NCBI GenBank assembly: GCA_030645575.1 | Contig: JAUSMJ010000031.1 | Span: 1 to 64,000, forward strand | Reading direction: 5' to 3' | Length of the DNA stretch: 64,000 bases | Source of the DNA: Caulobacter sp. | GTDB taxonomy: Bacteria > Pseudomonadota > Alphaproteobacteria > Caulobacterales > Caulobacteraceae | Part shown: positions 48,270-57,441 of the stretch, one piece after another | Numbering within the stretch: the stretch's first letter is position 1 | Layout: each line of letters opens with the position of its first letter | The notes under the pieces: generated by a model | What the model was told of the DNA's origin: nothing | The model's input: only the letters and a program-made list of their open reading frames with translations | The model's database searches: none | Made by a program: the position numbers and the translations under genes

Positions 48270-48830
48270 CTACAGCCCCGGCAGTTTCACCCAGCTCGAC
48301 TTTTCGCGGGAGATGATCACCGTCTTGCCGCCGGTCAGGGCCTTCAGACGGGCCTCCTCGGCGGCGGCGTCGACCAGCACGGGCGGGGCGGCGCCGTCGG
48401 CCGAGGCCACGGTCGGGCCGCTCGGGGCGTCCTTGCGCCAGAACATCACGCGGTCGGCGAAGGACTTGTCCTTGTGGGCGATGTCGCCGAACTCGTCATC
48501 GACGACATAGCGGATCAGCGGGTCGGCCTTGTCGGCGCCGGCGCGGGCGACCAGCAGCCGCTCGCCGTCGGTGCGCTGGGCGCCGGCGGCCTGGCCGGCC
48601 AGGGCGGTGCGGGCGGCGCTTTCCGGCTGCAGTTCCTGCGGACGGGGTTCGCCCGGCGCCGGCGGACGCAGCGCATAGTCGGGCGGCACCACCAGCGGGG
48701 CCTTGGTCACGACACGGAATTCATCCGGCGTCACCTTGGCGATGCCGAGCGCCTTGGAGGTCGACTGGCACCCCGCCAGGCCGGCGGAAGCGATCAGCGC
48801 CACGGCGCACACGACGCGGGTAGAGATCAT
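48270..48830 (-). CDS. DUF3035 lipoprotein, BamF-like
   Basis: A 186-residue outer-membrane lipoprotein precursor: lipobox LAGC (about residues 18-21) then the DUF3035 segment [20 protein letters not shown] and [14 protein letters not shown]. In Caulobacter a protein of this family was found in the beta-barrel assembly complex and called BamF; assignment here is by these motifs. It follows lspA, the signal peptidase needed to mature it, by 96 bp on the same strand. Confidence 0.85.
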   Translation of the reverse strand: MISTRVVCAVALIASAGLAGCQSTSKALGIAKVTPDEFRVVTKAPLVVPPDYALRPPAPGEPRPQELQPESAARTALAGQAAGAQRTDGERLLVARAGADKADPLIRYVVDDEFGDIAHKDKSFADRVMFWRKDAPSGPTVASADGAAPPVLVDAAAEEARLKALTGGKTVIISREKSSWVKLPGL

Positions 48831-48926
48831 CGAGCCTTGCTCCTCAGGGCCGTTCGGCCAACAGGCCGCCCCCGGCCGGTAACAGGCGCTCTCGATACGC
48901 CAAAAGTGAGGCGAACGGCAACTCCG

Positions 48927-49496
48927 TTACGGCTCCGCGTCCCGGCGGACACTGTCGAGCAGCAGCAGGACGACGCCGATGGAGATGGCGCTGTCGGCGA
49001 GATTGAACACCCAGGGAAAGCCGAGCGCCTTGAAGTCGATGAAATCGGCGACCATCCCGAACCGCACGCGGTCGATCAGGTTGCCGATGGCGCCGCCCAT
49101 GACCAGGCCGATGGCCGCGCCGAGCAAGGGCCGATCGACCCGCCGCGCCCAGACCGCCAGGAAGCCGGCGACGCCCAGCGAAAACGCCGCCAGGGCCCAG
49201 CGCACCCACTCCGCCTCGCCGCGGAACAGGCCGAAGCTGACCCCCTGGTTCCAGACCATCGTCAGGTGGAAGGGCCCGGCCACCTGGACGCTTTGCAGCA
49301 CCGGCAGCTGGAACACATAGAGGATCCACAGCTTGATCAGCTGGTCGGCCAGGATCACCGCCAGGCAGATGGCGTAGGCCATCGGCCCCTGCGGGCGGAC
49401 GGAGGCGGACGGCGCGGGCGCCGGGTCGAACTCCGGCGCCGCTTCAGCGAGGGAAACGGGCTCGGCGATGGGCGATTCGTCGATGTCGGAACTCAT
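48927..49496 (-). CDS. lspA: Lipoprotein signal peptidase
   Basis: Inner-membrane aspartyl protease that cleaves prolipoproteins. Four membrane segments; catalytic Asp residues in GGAIGNLIDRVRFGMVADF and FNLADSAISIG; the substrate-side VWNQGVSFGLF motif is intact. The 189 aa include a non-conserved acidic N-terminal extension of about 38 residues before MAYAICLAV. It precedes the BamF-like lipoprotein gene and follows ileS, the common ileS-lspA order. Confidence 0.95.
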   Translation of the reverse strand: MSSDIDESPIAEPVSLAEAAPEFDPAPAPSASVRPQGPMAYAICLAVILADQLIKLWILYVFQLPVLQSVQVAGPFHLTMVWNQGVSFGLFRGEAEWVRWALAAFSLGVAGFLAVWARRVDRPLLGAAIGLVMGGAIGNLIDRVRFGMVADFIDFKALGFPWVFNLADSAISIGVVLLLLDSVRRDAEP

Positions 49497-49526
49497 GCAG
49501 CCTTCCTGACAGGCACACCCACGGTC

Positions 49527-49612
49527 GTCATCGTCGGGCTTGTCCCGACGACCCATGAACACCGTCGAGCGTGAGTGCGCATGGGTGGTCGGGACAAGCC
49601 CGACCATGACGG
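49527..49612. repeat. Inverted-repeat element, family B variant
   Basis: Facing units GTCATCGTCGGGCTTGTCCC-GACGACCCATG and GCATGGGTGGTCGGGACAAG-CCCGACCATGACGG, a shorter (86 bp) variant with CGACC where other copies have GGCCC. It lies between lspA and ileS. Confidence 0.8.
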
Positions 49613-49679
49613 AAAAAATGTCACCGGCGCTGATGGCGTTGAGGCCGCCTTCATTACCCAAAACTCCCGGTCAGACCTA

Positions 49680-52667
49680 TCAGCCCGCGTGGGTCTTGTC
49701 CCACGCCTCGACGGCGTCCTCGCAGCGCAGGCACAGCTGGGTGGCGGACTTCACCTCGGGCAGGACCTTCCAGCAGCGGGCGCATTTGTGGCCATCGGCC
49801 ACGGTCGGGACCACATACGGATCGGAAACCATAGCATCGGCAGCAATGTTTGGCGGCGGACCCTTTACGAGGATTGCCTGACTTGTACGGAAGACCTCCG
49901 CAGGATCAATTTCCAGACTCATGCTCAGCGGGTGGAAGGCATCATAGAGAATGGGAGAGGCGATATAGACCGTCGGTGAAGCCTCAAGAGATGCCCCAAT
50001 TCTCTTGTCTCGCCGCTCGATTTCCAGCGCCTCGCTTACCGCCTTAGCGACATCCTGGATGGCCCGCCAACGAAGCGATTGCCAATCGTTTCGCCAGTCC
50101 GCCGGCGTCTCCGGGAACACCCGCAGGCTGTTCGAGCCGGCGTCGGGGAAGCGCGTGGTCCAGGCTTCCTCGGTGGTGAACGGGATCAGCGGCGAGAGCC
50201 AGATGGTCAGCCGCTCGAACACCGCCTCCATCACCGTGCGACAGGCGCGGCGGCGAAGGCTGTCCGGGCGGTCGCAATAGAGCGCGTCCTTGCGGATATC
50301 GAAGAAGAAGGTCGACAGGTCGCCCTGGCAGAACTCCAGCAACGGCCGGACCACCTCGCTGAAGCGATAGGTCTCGTAGGCCGCGCGCACCTCGCCATCC
50401 AGCTGCCACAGGCGATGCAGGATGTACTGCTCCAGCGGCGGAAGCTCGGCGTAATCAGTAACGCGCTCCGACTCCTCGAACCCGTTCAGGGCGCCCAGCA
50501 GATAGCGCAGGGTGTTGCGCAGCTTGCGGTAGGAGTCGGTGACCGTGGCCAGGATCGTCTTCCCGATCCGCTGGTCTTCCATGTAGTCGACGGTCGCGGC
50601 CCACAGGCGGAGGATCTCGGCGCCCGACTCCTTGATGATCACCTGGGGTTCGATGGTGTTGCCCAGCGACTTGCTCATCTTCACGCCGTTCTCGTCGAGC
50701 GTGAATCCGTGGGTCACCACGGCCTTGTAGGGCGCGCGGCCGCGCGTGCCGGAGGACTCCAGCAGCGAGGACTGGAACCAGCCGCGATGCTGGTCGCTGC
50801 CCTCGAGATAGAGGTCGGCCGGCCAGTGGCTGTCGGCCCGGCCCTCGATGGTGAAGGCGTGGGTGGCGCCCGAGTCGAACCAGACATCGAGGATGTCGTT
50901 GATCTTCTCGAACCGCTCGGGGTCGTGATCGCCGAGGAAGTCGCTGGCCGGGCGCAGGAACCAGGCGTCGGCGCCCTCCCTGGCCACCAGATCGACGATG
51001 CGCTTGTTGACGGCCTCGTCGCGCAGCGGCTCGCCGGTCTCGCGATCGACGAACATGGCCAGCGGCGTGCCCCAGGCGCGCTGGCGGCTGATCAGCCAGT
51101 CCGGGCGCGTCTCGACCATGCCGCGGATGCGGTTGCGGCCCATGTCGGGATGGAAGGCGGTGGCGTCGATCGACGCGAGGGCGATATCGCGCAGGGTGCG
51201 GCCATCCGCCAGCGGCTCGTCCATGCGGATGAACCACTGCGGCGTGTTGCGGAAGATCACCGGCGCCTTGGACCGCCAGCTCATCGGATAGCTGTGCTCC
51301 AGCCGGCCGCGGGCCAGCAGATTGCCGGCCTCGATCAGCTTTTCCATCACGGCCGGGTTGGCCGGCCCGAACTTGCCCAGCTTCTTGCCCTCGGTCTCCA
51401 GCACCTTGAGGCCGGCGAACAGCGGGACGTGGTCGTAGTAGGCGCCGTCGGGGCCGACGGTCTCGGGGATGGTCGTATCGATGCCGGCCGCTTCGAGCTG
51501 GGCCCGGCTCTTGAGCCAGATCAGGTAGTCGTCGGCGCCATGGCCGGGCGCGGTGTGCACGAAGCCGGTGCCGGCGTCGTCGGTGACATGGTCGCCGGCG
51601 AGCATGGGGATTGGACGTCCGTAGCCAACATCAAGCTCGGCAAGTGGATGAGCCAATGTGACGCCAGAAAGATCGGCCTGCCTGATGTGCTTCCATTTGG
51701 CGATCTTTGCCGCCTTGAATACGTCTTCGCGCAGTTTGTCGGCGAGGATCAGTCTGTCCCCCGGCGCCGCCCACGGTACAAAGTCGAGGCCCTCTTCCAT
51801 CGCCTCAACTTCGTAGACGCTGTACATGATCCGGGGATTGTAACTGACGGCGCGGTTGGCCGGGATCGTCCAAGGTGTCGTCGTCCAAATCACAACACTA
51901 GCGTTCCGCAGAGGACTGTGCATCGCCGGTAAGTTGCCTTCTAGGCCGACCCATTCAACGTTCGGATTCCGAGCGTCATCCACTACCGGAAACTTCACCC
52001 AGACCGTCGGGCTGTTGTGGTCGTGGTACTCGACCTCGGCGTCGGCCAGGGCGGTGCCCTCGACCGGGCTCCACATCACCGGCTTGGAGCCGCGATAGAG
52101 CTGGCCGCTCATCATGAACTTGTGGAACTCGGAAACGATGGTCGCCTCGGAGCTGAAGTCCATCGTCGCGTAGCGATGGGCATAGTCGCCGATGGCGCCC
52201 AGCCGCTTGTGCTCGGCCATCTGCACGCCGATCCAGCCGGCGGCGTACTCGCGGCAGCGGGTGCGGAATTCCTCGGTCGGAACCTCGTCCTTGCGCCGGC
52301 CCTTGCCGCGGTACTCCTCCTCGATCTTCCACTCGATCGGCAGGCCGTGGCAGTCCCAGCCCGGCACGTAATCGACGTCGAAGCCCATGGCGAAGCGGCT
52401 GCGGACGACGAAGTCCTTCAGCGACTTGTTCAGCGAATGGCCGATGTGGATCGCGCCGTTGGCGTAGGGCGGGCCGTCGTGCAGCACGAACAGCGGCGCC
52501 CCGGCCGCCTGCCGCGCCTCGCGCACGGTGTTGTAGAGGTCCTGGGCCGTCCAGGCCTCGAGGATCTTCGGCTCCAGCGTCGGCAGGCCCGCCCGCATGG
52601 GGAAGGCGGTCTCGGGAAGGAATACGGTTTCGCGGTAGTCGCGCTGGGAAGCGGCGTCGTCAGCCAT
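49680..52667 (-). CDS. ileS: Isoleucyl-tRNA synthetase
   Basis: A 995-residue class Ia synthetase charging tRNA-Ile. ATP-site motifs are PYANGAIHIGHSLNKSLKDF and KMSKSLGNTI; the CP1 editing domain includes WTTTPWTIPANRAV and the hydrolytic GTGFVHTAPGHGADDY; the C-terminal zinc site is CARCWK...CLRC. ATG 52667 (MADDAASQRD) is chosen over the upstream in-frame ATG. Two stretches, about 49840-50060 and 51610-51980, are clearly less GC-rich than the rest of the gene. Confidence 0.96.
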   Translation of the reverse strand: MADDAASQRDYRETVFLPETAFPMRAGLPTLEPKILEAWTAQDLYNTVREARQAAGAPLFVLHDGPPYANGAIHIGHSLNKSLKDFVVRSRFAMGFDVDYVPGWDCHGLPIEWKIEEEYRGKGRRKDEVPTEEFRTRCREYAAGWIGVQMAEHKRLGAIGDYAHRYATMDFSSEATIVSEFHKFMMSGQLYRGSKPVMWSPVEGTALADAEVEYHDHNSPTVWVKFPVVDDARNPNVEWVGLEGNLPAMHSPLRNASVVIWTTTPWTIPANRAVSYNPRIMYSVYEVEAMEEGLDFVPWAAPGDRLILADKLREDVFKAAKIAKWKHIRQADLSGVTLAHPLAELDVGYGRPIPMLAGDHVTDDAGTGFVHTAPGHGADDYLIWLKSRAQLEAAGIDTTIPETVGPDGAYYDHVPLFAGLKVLETEGKKLGKFGPANPAVMEKLIEAGNLLARGRLEHSYPMSWRSKAPVIFRNTPQWFIRMDEPLADGRTLRDIALASIDATAFHPDMGRNRIRGMVETRPDWLISRQRAWGTPLAMFVDRETGEPLRDEAVNKRIVDLVAREGADAWFLRPASDFLGDHDPERFEKINDILDVWFDSGATHAFTIEGRADSHWPADLYLEGSDQHRGWFQSSLLESSGTRGRAPYKAVVTHGFTLDENGVKMSKSLGNTIEPQVIIKESGAEILRLWAATVDYMEDQRIGKTILATVTDSYRKLRNTLRYLLGALNGFEESERVTDYAELPPLEQYILHRLWQLDGEVRAAYETYRFSEVVRPLLEFCQGDLSTFFFDIRKDALYCDRPDSLRRRACRTVMEAVFERLTIWLSPLIPFTTEEAWTTRFPDAGSNSLRVFPETPADWRNDWQSLRWRAIQDVAKAVSEALEIERRDKRIGASLEASPTVYIASPILYDAFHPLSMSLEIDPAEVFRTSQAILVKGPPPNIAADAMVSDPYVVPTVADGHKCARCWKVLPEVKSATQLCLRCEDAVEAWDKTHAG

Positions 52668-52820
52668 GGGACTTTCTCGGAAATCTGGAAGGAACGGGTT
52701 TCGCGACCCGGCGTGCGTCACCTTCGACCGGCGACGTCACGCCGGGCGGATAATTCGCGAAATCTTCCGAACCGAAGTCATGGCGGCGCTGTAGCAGAGG
52801 GCGGCCGGATTTGCGAGCCT

Positions 52821-52960
52821 CCCTCCCCTTTATGGGGAGGGTGGACGGGCGAAGCCCGGACGGGTGGGGAAGTCTTTCGCCACCCCGATGCATCGAGCAC
52901 GGCCTCTAACTTCCCCACCCTGACCGCTTCGCGGTCTGCCCCTCCCCATGAAGGGGAGGG
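52821..52960. repeat. Inverted-repeat element, family F
   Basis: Outer arms CCCTCCCCTTTATGGGGAGG-G and CCCCTCCCCATGAAGGGGA-GGG are inverted hairpins. Inner pairs GACGGGTGGGGAAGTC and CTTCCCCACCCTGACC also face each other, with CGGGCGAAGCCCG and CGCTTCGCG mini-hairpins. It fills most of the 299-bp gap upstream of ileS; no gene is seen there. Confidence 0.85.
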
Positions 52961-52966
52961 ATGGAG

Positions 52967-54043
52967 TCACCCCCGCTTCCGGGCCCTCGGCGTCACCGTG
53001 ACCTTCATCCGCACGCCCGCCCGGACGATGTCGAGCACCAGCGGTCGGTCGATGCTGGCGGGGCCCAGCGCGCGCAGCAGGTCGTCCAGGCCCGTGATCA
53101 GCCGGCCGTCGGCGACGACGATCAGGTCGCCCTCGCGCATGCCGGCCTTGTCCGCCGGGCCGCCGGCGTCGACCGAGGCGACCCAGACGGCGTAGGGCTG
53201 GGTGACGCCGGCCGATTTGGCGATGGCCGGCGGGATCGGGGTCTGCTGGGCCACGACGCCGATGGTGCCGCGCCGCACGTGGCCGTGCTTGGCGATCTCG
53301 GCCATGACGAATGAGGCGGTGTTCGAGGCGACCGCGAAACACAGGCCCTGAGCGCCCATGATGACGGCGGTGTTGATGCCGATCACCTCGCCGTTGGAGC
53401 TGACCAGCGGGCCGCCCGAGTTGCCCGGATTTAGGGCCGCGTCGGTCTGGATCAGGTCCTCGATCAGCCGGCCCTTCTCCGCGCGCAGCGAACGGCCGAG
53501 AGCGGAGACGACGCCCGTGGTCACCGTGGCCTCGAAGCCCAGCGGCGCGCCAATGGCGATGACCAGCTGGCCCCGGCGCAGCTTCTTGGAGTCGCCCAGC
53601 CGGGCGAACGGCGCCTTGACCGGCTGCTCGACCTTGAGCACGGCGATGTCGGTGTCGGGGTCGTCGCCGATCGGGCGGGCGGTCAGGGCGCGGCCCTCGG
53701 CGGTGATCACGGCCAGCCGCGAGAAGCCGCCGACCACATGGCTGTTGGTGACGATCAGGCCGTCGGCCGAGACGAAAAAGCCGGAGCCCTCGCCCGCGAA
53801 ACTGCCGTCGGTGGTGATCGGGGCCACGCGGACCACGGCCGGGCCGACGGTCTCGACCGCCCTGACCACCGCGTCGGAATAGGCGTCGAGCAGGTCCATC
53901 TCGCCGCGCACCAGGCGCGGCTCGACGCGGGTGTCGAGCACGAAGGAGGCGTCGGGCGGAAAGGCGAACGATTCGGGCTTTACCCGCGTCGCGGCCGGGC
54001 GGCGCGCGCGCGCGAACCGTTCGTACTTGCGTGCCTTGAGCAT
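52967..54043 (-). CDS. Trypsin-like serine protease with PDZ domain (S1C, DegP/HtrA type), no export signal
   Basis: A 358-residue HtrA-family protein. The catalytic triad is visible: His in VTNSHVVGG, Asp in DPDTDIAVLKV and Ser in NPGNSGGPLVS, followed by a PDZ domain with GPADKAGMREGDLIVVADG. The N-terminus (MLKARKYERFARARR) is strongly basic without a hydrophobic stretch, so it seems not to be secreted, unlike DegP. ATG 54043 was chosen; longer frames start within repeat DNA. Role is probably protein quality control in the cytoplasm, an inference. Confidence 0.88.
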   Translation of the reverse strand: MLKARKYERFARARRPAATRVKPESFAFPPDASFVLDTRVEPRLVRGEMDLLDAYSDAVVRAVETVGPAVVRVAPITTDGSFAGEGSGFFVSADGLIVTNSHVVGGFSRLAVITAEGRALTARPIGDDPDTDIAVLKVEQPVKAPFARLGDSKKLRRGQLVIAIGAPLGFEATVTTGVVSALGRSLRAEKGRLIEDLIQTDAALNPGNSGGPLVSSNGEVIGINTAVIMGAQGLCFAVASNTASFVMAEIAKHGHVRRGTIGVVAQQTPIPPAIAKSAGVTQPYAVWVASVDAGGPADKAGMREGDLIVVADGRLITGLDDLLRALGPASIDRPLVLDIVRAGVRMKVTVTPRARKRG

Positions 54044-54123
54044 CGGGCCCCCACCGGATTGGTTAACAGGGAACACGAGGCGGGCGACGGCGCCAAGGGG
54101 CGTTCGCCCGGTGGGGGAATATG

Positions 54124-54242
54124 TGCGTGGTTCGAGACGCTCGCTTGAAGCTCGCTCCTCACCATGACGAATAGATGTGCCGTCCAACCCTCTACGTCAT
54201 CCTGAGGAGCGAGCTTCAAGCGAGCGTCTCGAAGGACGCACG
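54124..54242. repeat. Intergenic inverted-repeat element, family A (copy 3)
   Basis: Facing halves GGTTCGAGACGCTCGCTTGA-AGCTCGCTCCTCACCATGACG and CGTCATCCTGAGGAGCGAG-CTTCAAGCGAGCGTCTCGAAGGACGCACG. The right end stops 2 bp before the ribF stop codon. Confidence 0.9.
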
Positions 54243-54244
54243 AT

Positions 54245-55177
54245 CTACGCCCCCAGAATCCCCCGCGCCGCCGCCTCGTCGCGGCGGATCTGCAGGACCA
54301 TCTCGTCGATCGACCCGAACTTCTCCTCCGGCCTCAGGAACGCGATCAGCTGGGTCTCGATGACCTGGCCGTAGAGGTCCTCGTCGAAGTCGAACAGCCA
54401 GACCTCCAGCCGGGTCTCGACCTCGCCGGTGGTGGGGTTGTTGCCAATGTTGGCCACGCCGGGCAGGACCCGGCCGTCGGGCAGCCGCGTGCGGGTGGCG
54501 TAGACGCCCAGCCTCGGCACCACATAGTCGACCATGAACACATTGGCCGTCGGAAAGCCCAGAGTGCGGCCCAGCTGCTGGCCGCGGCGCACGACGCCCT
54601 CGATGGCGAACGGCCGGCCGAGGATGGCGGCGGCCTCCTGTGGATGACCGTCGCGCAGCGCGTCGCGCACGGCGGTGGAGCTGAACTTTTCCGCCCCCTC
54701 GCCGACCGCCTCGGCGACCGAGACGGTGAAGCCGAACTCGGCGCCATAGGTCTTCATCGCCTCGGGACTGCCCGTGCGGCCCTTGCCGAACGAGATGTCG
54801 AAGCCGACCGCCACGTGGCGCACGCCCAGCCCCTCGTGCAGCACCTGCTCGACGAAGGCCCGGTCGCTGAAGTTGGCCATCTCGAAGTCGAAATTCAGCA
54901 CATACAGCAGATCGACGCCGAGCGCCTCGAGCGCCCGGGCCTGCTGGTCGGTGGTCATCAGGCGGAAGGCCGGTTCGTCGGGATGGAACAGTCGACGCGG
55001 GTGCGGGTCGAAGGTGATCACCGCCAACGGCGCGCCGACGGCCCGGGCGGCCTGAGCCGCGCCGGCGATCACCTGCTGGTGACCCAGATGCACGCCGTCG
55101 AAATTGCCGAGCGCCACGGCCGCGCCGCGATCGGCGGACGCCAGGTGTTTCCAGCCGTGGACGATACGCAGGCCCAT
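54245..55177 (-). CDS. ribF: Bifunctional riboflavin kinase / FAD synthetase
   Basis: Makes FMN from riboflavin and FAD from FMN. The N-terminal adenylyltransferase domain has ALGNFDGVHLGHQQVI and the GFDISFGKGRTG loop; the C-terminal kinase domain has GRTLGFPTANV and the VANIGNNPTTGE ligand loop. Length 310 aa is usual. Starts within one base of the MaoC gene stop. FAD supply would serve the flavoprotein at 8536. Confidence 0.95.
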   Translation of the reverse strand: MGLRIVHGWKHLASADRGAAVALGNFDGVHLGHQQVIAGAAQAARAVGAPLAVITFDPHPRRLFHPDEPAFRLMTTDQQARALEALGVDLLYVLNFDFEMANFSDRAFVEQVLHEGLGVRHVAVGFDISFGKGRTGSPEAMKTYGAEFGFTVSVAEAVGEGAEKFSSTAVRDALRDGHPQEAAAILGRPFAIEGVVRRGQQLGRTLGFPTANVFMVDYVVPRLGVYATRTRLPDGRVLPGVANIGNNPTTGEVETRLEVWLFDFDEDLYGQVIETQLIAFLRPEEKFGSIDEMVLQIRRDEAAARGILGA

Positions 55178-55599
55178 CAGGCGGTCCGGCGCGGAACCAT
55201 GATGGTCGCCTCGCCGTCGAGCACGGTCTTGCCCCCGACGGTGCAGACCGTGGCCAGCGTGGCGCGGGCCTTTTCCGGATCGAGGGCGGTGATGGTGGCC
55301 GAGACGACGACCTCGTCGCCGATCTTCACCGGCCGGCGGAAGGTCAGGGTCTGACCCAGATAGATCGCGCCGGGCCCCGGCAGCTTGCCGGCGATCAGGG
55401 CCGAGATGTAGGCCGCCGACAGCATACCGTGGGCGATGCGGGTCTTGAACGGCGTGGTCGCGGCGAAGGCCTCGTCCAGGTGCACGGGATTGAAGTCGCC
55501 GCTGACCTCGGCGAACGCCTGGATCGCCTTGTCGTCCACGGTGCGGGTCAGCTCGGCCGACTGTCCGACCGACATATCCTCGAAAAACATCCCGGCCAT
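55177..55599 (-). CDS. MaoC family (R)-specific enoyl-CoA hydratase-like protein
   Basis: A 140-residue hotdog-fold hydratase. The hydratase-2 motif is clear: SGDFNPVHLDEAFA with the catalytic Asp and His, then IAHGMLSAAYIS. Length matches the single-domain PhaJ type, which makes (R)-3-hydroxyacyl-CoA for polyhydroxyalkanoate or beta-oxidation. It shares one base with ribF (stop/start), so translation is coupled. Confidence 0.92.
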   Translation of the reverse strand: MAGMFFEDMSVGQSAELTRTVDDKAIQAFAEVSGDFNPVHLDEAFAATTPFKTRIAHGMLSAAYISALIAGKLPGPGAIYLGQTLTFRRPVKIGDEVVVSATITALDPEKARATLATVCTVGGKTVLDGEATIMVPRRTA

Positions 55600-55625
55600 C
55601 TCGCGCTTCCTCGTGTTCGTGTTGA

Positions 55626-56486
55626 TTACCAGACCAGATCGGCCATGGCGTATCTCGCCTTCACGCCCTCGGCGGCCAGCAAAGCGCCGACGGCCGGCGC
55701 CGACAGGGCGCCATCCGGCCCCATGGCCGCCTCGCCATGGATGCCCCGGGCGACGAAGAGGCAGTCAAGCCCCTGCAGCTGGGCGCCCTGCACGTCGGTG
55801 TGGATGCCGTCGCCGATGCACAGCACGCGCGCGGTATCGACGTCGCGGCCCAGCAGGCGCGCCGCCTCGGCCAGGCTCAGGTCGTAGATCGGGGCATAGG
55901 GCTTGCCGGCCATCAGCACCTGGCCGCCGAGCTCCTTGTAGACGTCGGCCAGGGCCCCGCCGCAATAGATCAGCTTGTCGCCACGCTGCACCACGCGGTC
56001 GGGGTTGGCGCAGATCATCGGCAGGCCCCGCTTCGCCGGACCGGTCAGGCGTTCGCGATAGTCCTCTGGCCCCTCGACCTCGTCATCGTCGGGGCCGGTG
56101 ACGGCGACGAAGGCCGCGGCGTCGGCGTCGCTGAAAGTCAGGCCCAGGCCCTCGTAGAGTCCGCCAGTCCGCTCCGGGCCGATGGTCCAGACGGGGCCGG
56201 GCGCGTGTCCGGCCAGCAGGGCGCGGGTCGCATCACCGGAGGTGACGAAGGCGCTCCAGGCCTCGCGCGGCACGCCGAGGCTGTCGAGCTGGGCGACGAC
56301 GTCCCAGGCCGGCCGCGGCGAATTGGAGATCAGCACCACCGGCCCACGTTCGGCCCGAAACCGGGCCAGGGCGGCGCAGGCGTCCGGGAAGCTCTCGCGG
56401 CCATTGTGGATTACGCCCCAGACGTCGCTCAGCAGCACGTCATAGTCGTTGGCGAGATCGGCGAGGCCGGCGGGTAAAGCGGTCAT
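55626..56486 (-). CDS. HAD-superfamily class IIA hydrolase (TIGR01459 type)
   Basis: A 286-residue NagD-like hydrolase. Motif I DVWGVIHNG, motif II LISNSPRPAWDV and motif IV IGDGIHTDVQGAQ are present, with a large cap domain between. The family member substrates are sugar or nucleotide phosphates, not specified by sequence. It begins the codirectional run HAD-MaoC-ribF. Confidence 0.88.
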   Translation of the reverse strand: MTALPAGLADLANDYDVLLSDVWGVIHNGRESFPDACAALARFRAERGPVVLISNSPRPAWDVVAQLDSLGVPREAWSAFVTSGDATRALLAGHAPGPVWTIGPERTGGLYEGLGLTFSDADAAAFVAVTGPDDDEVEGPEDYRERLTGPAKRGLPMICANPDRVVQRGDKLIYCGGALADVYKELGGQVLMAGKPYAPIYDLSLAEAARLLGRDVDTARVLCIGDGIHTDVQGAQLQGLDCLFVARGIHGEAAMGPDGALSAPAVGALLAAEGVKARYAMADLVW

Positions 56487-56523
56487 GGGTCCCGGCGGTA
56501 TCGGGTGGGGGCGGAGGCGTCAA

Positions 56524-56645
56524 TGTTGCGTCCTTCGAGACGCTCGCTTGAGGCTCGCTCCTCAGGATGACGAGGAGGGGTGGGCCTCAACCCTGTTCGT
56601 CATGGTGAGGAGCGGACCCTCAGGTCCGCGTCTCGAGCCACGCAC
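56524..56645. repeat. Intergenic inverted-repeat element, family A (copy 4)
   Basis: Left half TTGCGTCCTTCGAGACGCTC-GCTTGAGGCTCG and right half CGTCATGGTGAGGAGCGG-ACCCTCAGGTCCGCGTCTCGAG face each other. The right end stops 1-3 bp before the oxygenase stop codon at 56647. Confidence 0.88.
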
Positions 56646-56646
56646 C

Positions 56647-57351
56647 CTACGCCGCGTCGTGGAAGATCACCCCCAGCGTCCGCCGCCGACCGCTCCGCAC
56701 CTCCGAGACCCCGTGCCGCAACACGCGCCGGTGAACGCCTCGCGTCCCGTCGTGGGGCCGTTCCCGCACGGCGAAGATCACCGCGCGGCCCTTGGTCAGG
56801 GGAACCACCGAGGGTGCCGACTGCTGGCGCGGCCGTTGCTCGACGAGGACGAATTCGCCGCCGTCGAAATCCTCGCCCGGCTGGTCAAGCAGCAGGGCCG
56901 CCTGCAGCGGGAAGACGTGCTCGCCGTAGAGATCCTGATGCAGGCAGTTGTAGTCGCCGGGGCCATATTTCAGCAGCAGGGGCGTGGGCCGGGTCTGGCC
57001 GGCCGCGTGGCAGCGGTCGAGCATCCCGTCCAGCGTCGGCGGAAACCGCCGCGTTTCGCCGAGCCGCTGCGCCCAGCCGTTGGCGATGGCGGCCAGCGGC
57101 GGATAGAGACTCTCGCGCAGGGCCGCGACCGCAGCCGGCAGCGGATAGCTGAAGTAGCGGTATTCGCCCCGGCCGAAGCCGTGCCGGGCCATGACCACCC
57201 GGCCGCGGAATCCCGCCTCCTGGTCGTAGAGCCCGGCCAGGGCCGCGCAGTCGCCGTCGTCCAGCAGGCGGGGCGTCAGGGCCCAGCCGCGCGCGTCGAG
57301 GTCGGCGGCGATGCACGGCCAGTCGATGGCCGTGTCATTGTCATAGGTCAT
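56647..57351 (-). CDS. 2OG-Fe(II) oxygenase superfamily protein
   Basis: A 234-residue protein. The iron facial triad is suggested by HQD in NCLHQDLYGEHVFPL (about residues 129-131) and a distal His in TRGVHRRVLRHGVSEV, with Arg in RRRTLGVIFHDA for 2-oxoglutarate. The GGEFVLVEQRPR strand is typical of prolyl-hydroxylase-like folds. Substrate is not predictable. ATG 57351 (MTYDNDTAID) has GGGAGG farther upstream. Confidence 0.82.
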   Translation of the reverse strand: MTYDNDTAIDWPCIAADLDARGWALTPRLLDDGDCAALAGLYDQEAGFRGRVVMARHGFGRGEYRYFSYPLPAAVAALRESLYPPLAAIANGWAQRLGETRRFPPTLDGMLDRCHAAGQTRPTPLLLKYGPGDYNCLHQDLYGEHVFPLQAALLLDQPGEDFDGGEFVLVEQRPRQQSAPSVVPLTKGRAVIFAVRERPHDGTRGVHRRVLRHGVSEVRSGRRRTLGVIFHDAA

Positions 57352-57441
57352 GGTCTGCCTCCGTCCCGGGAGGCGACTGTGCGCCGACACGAGGGACGGC
57401 GCATTCCGATGCTTGCTATCGCGGCGAAAAACGCCGGCGAT

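Noticed and set aside
52668-52820. T-box or other leader riboswitch upstream of ileS
   Set aside because: No T-box core sequence or specifier stem is visible, and T-boxes are rare in alphaproteobacteria.
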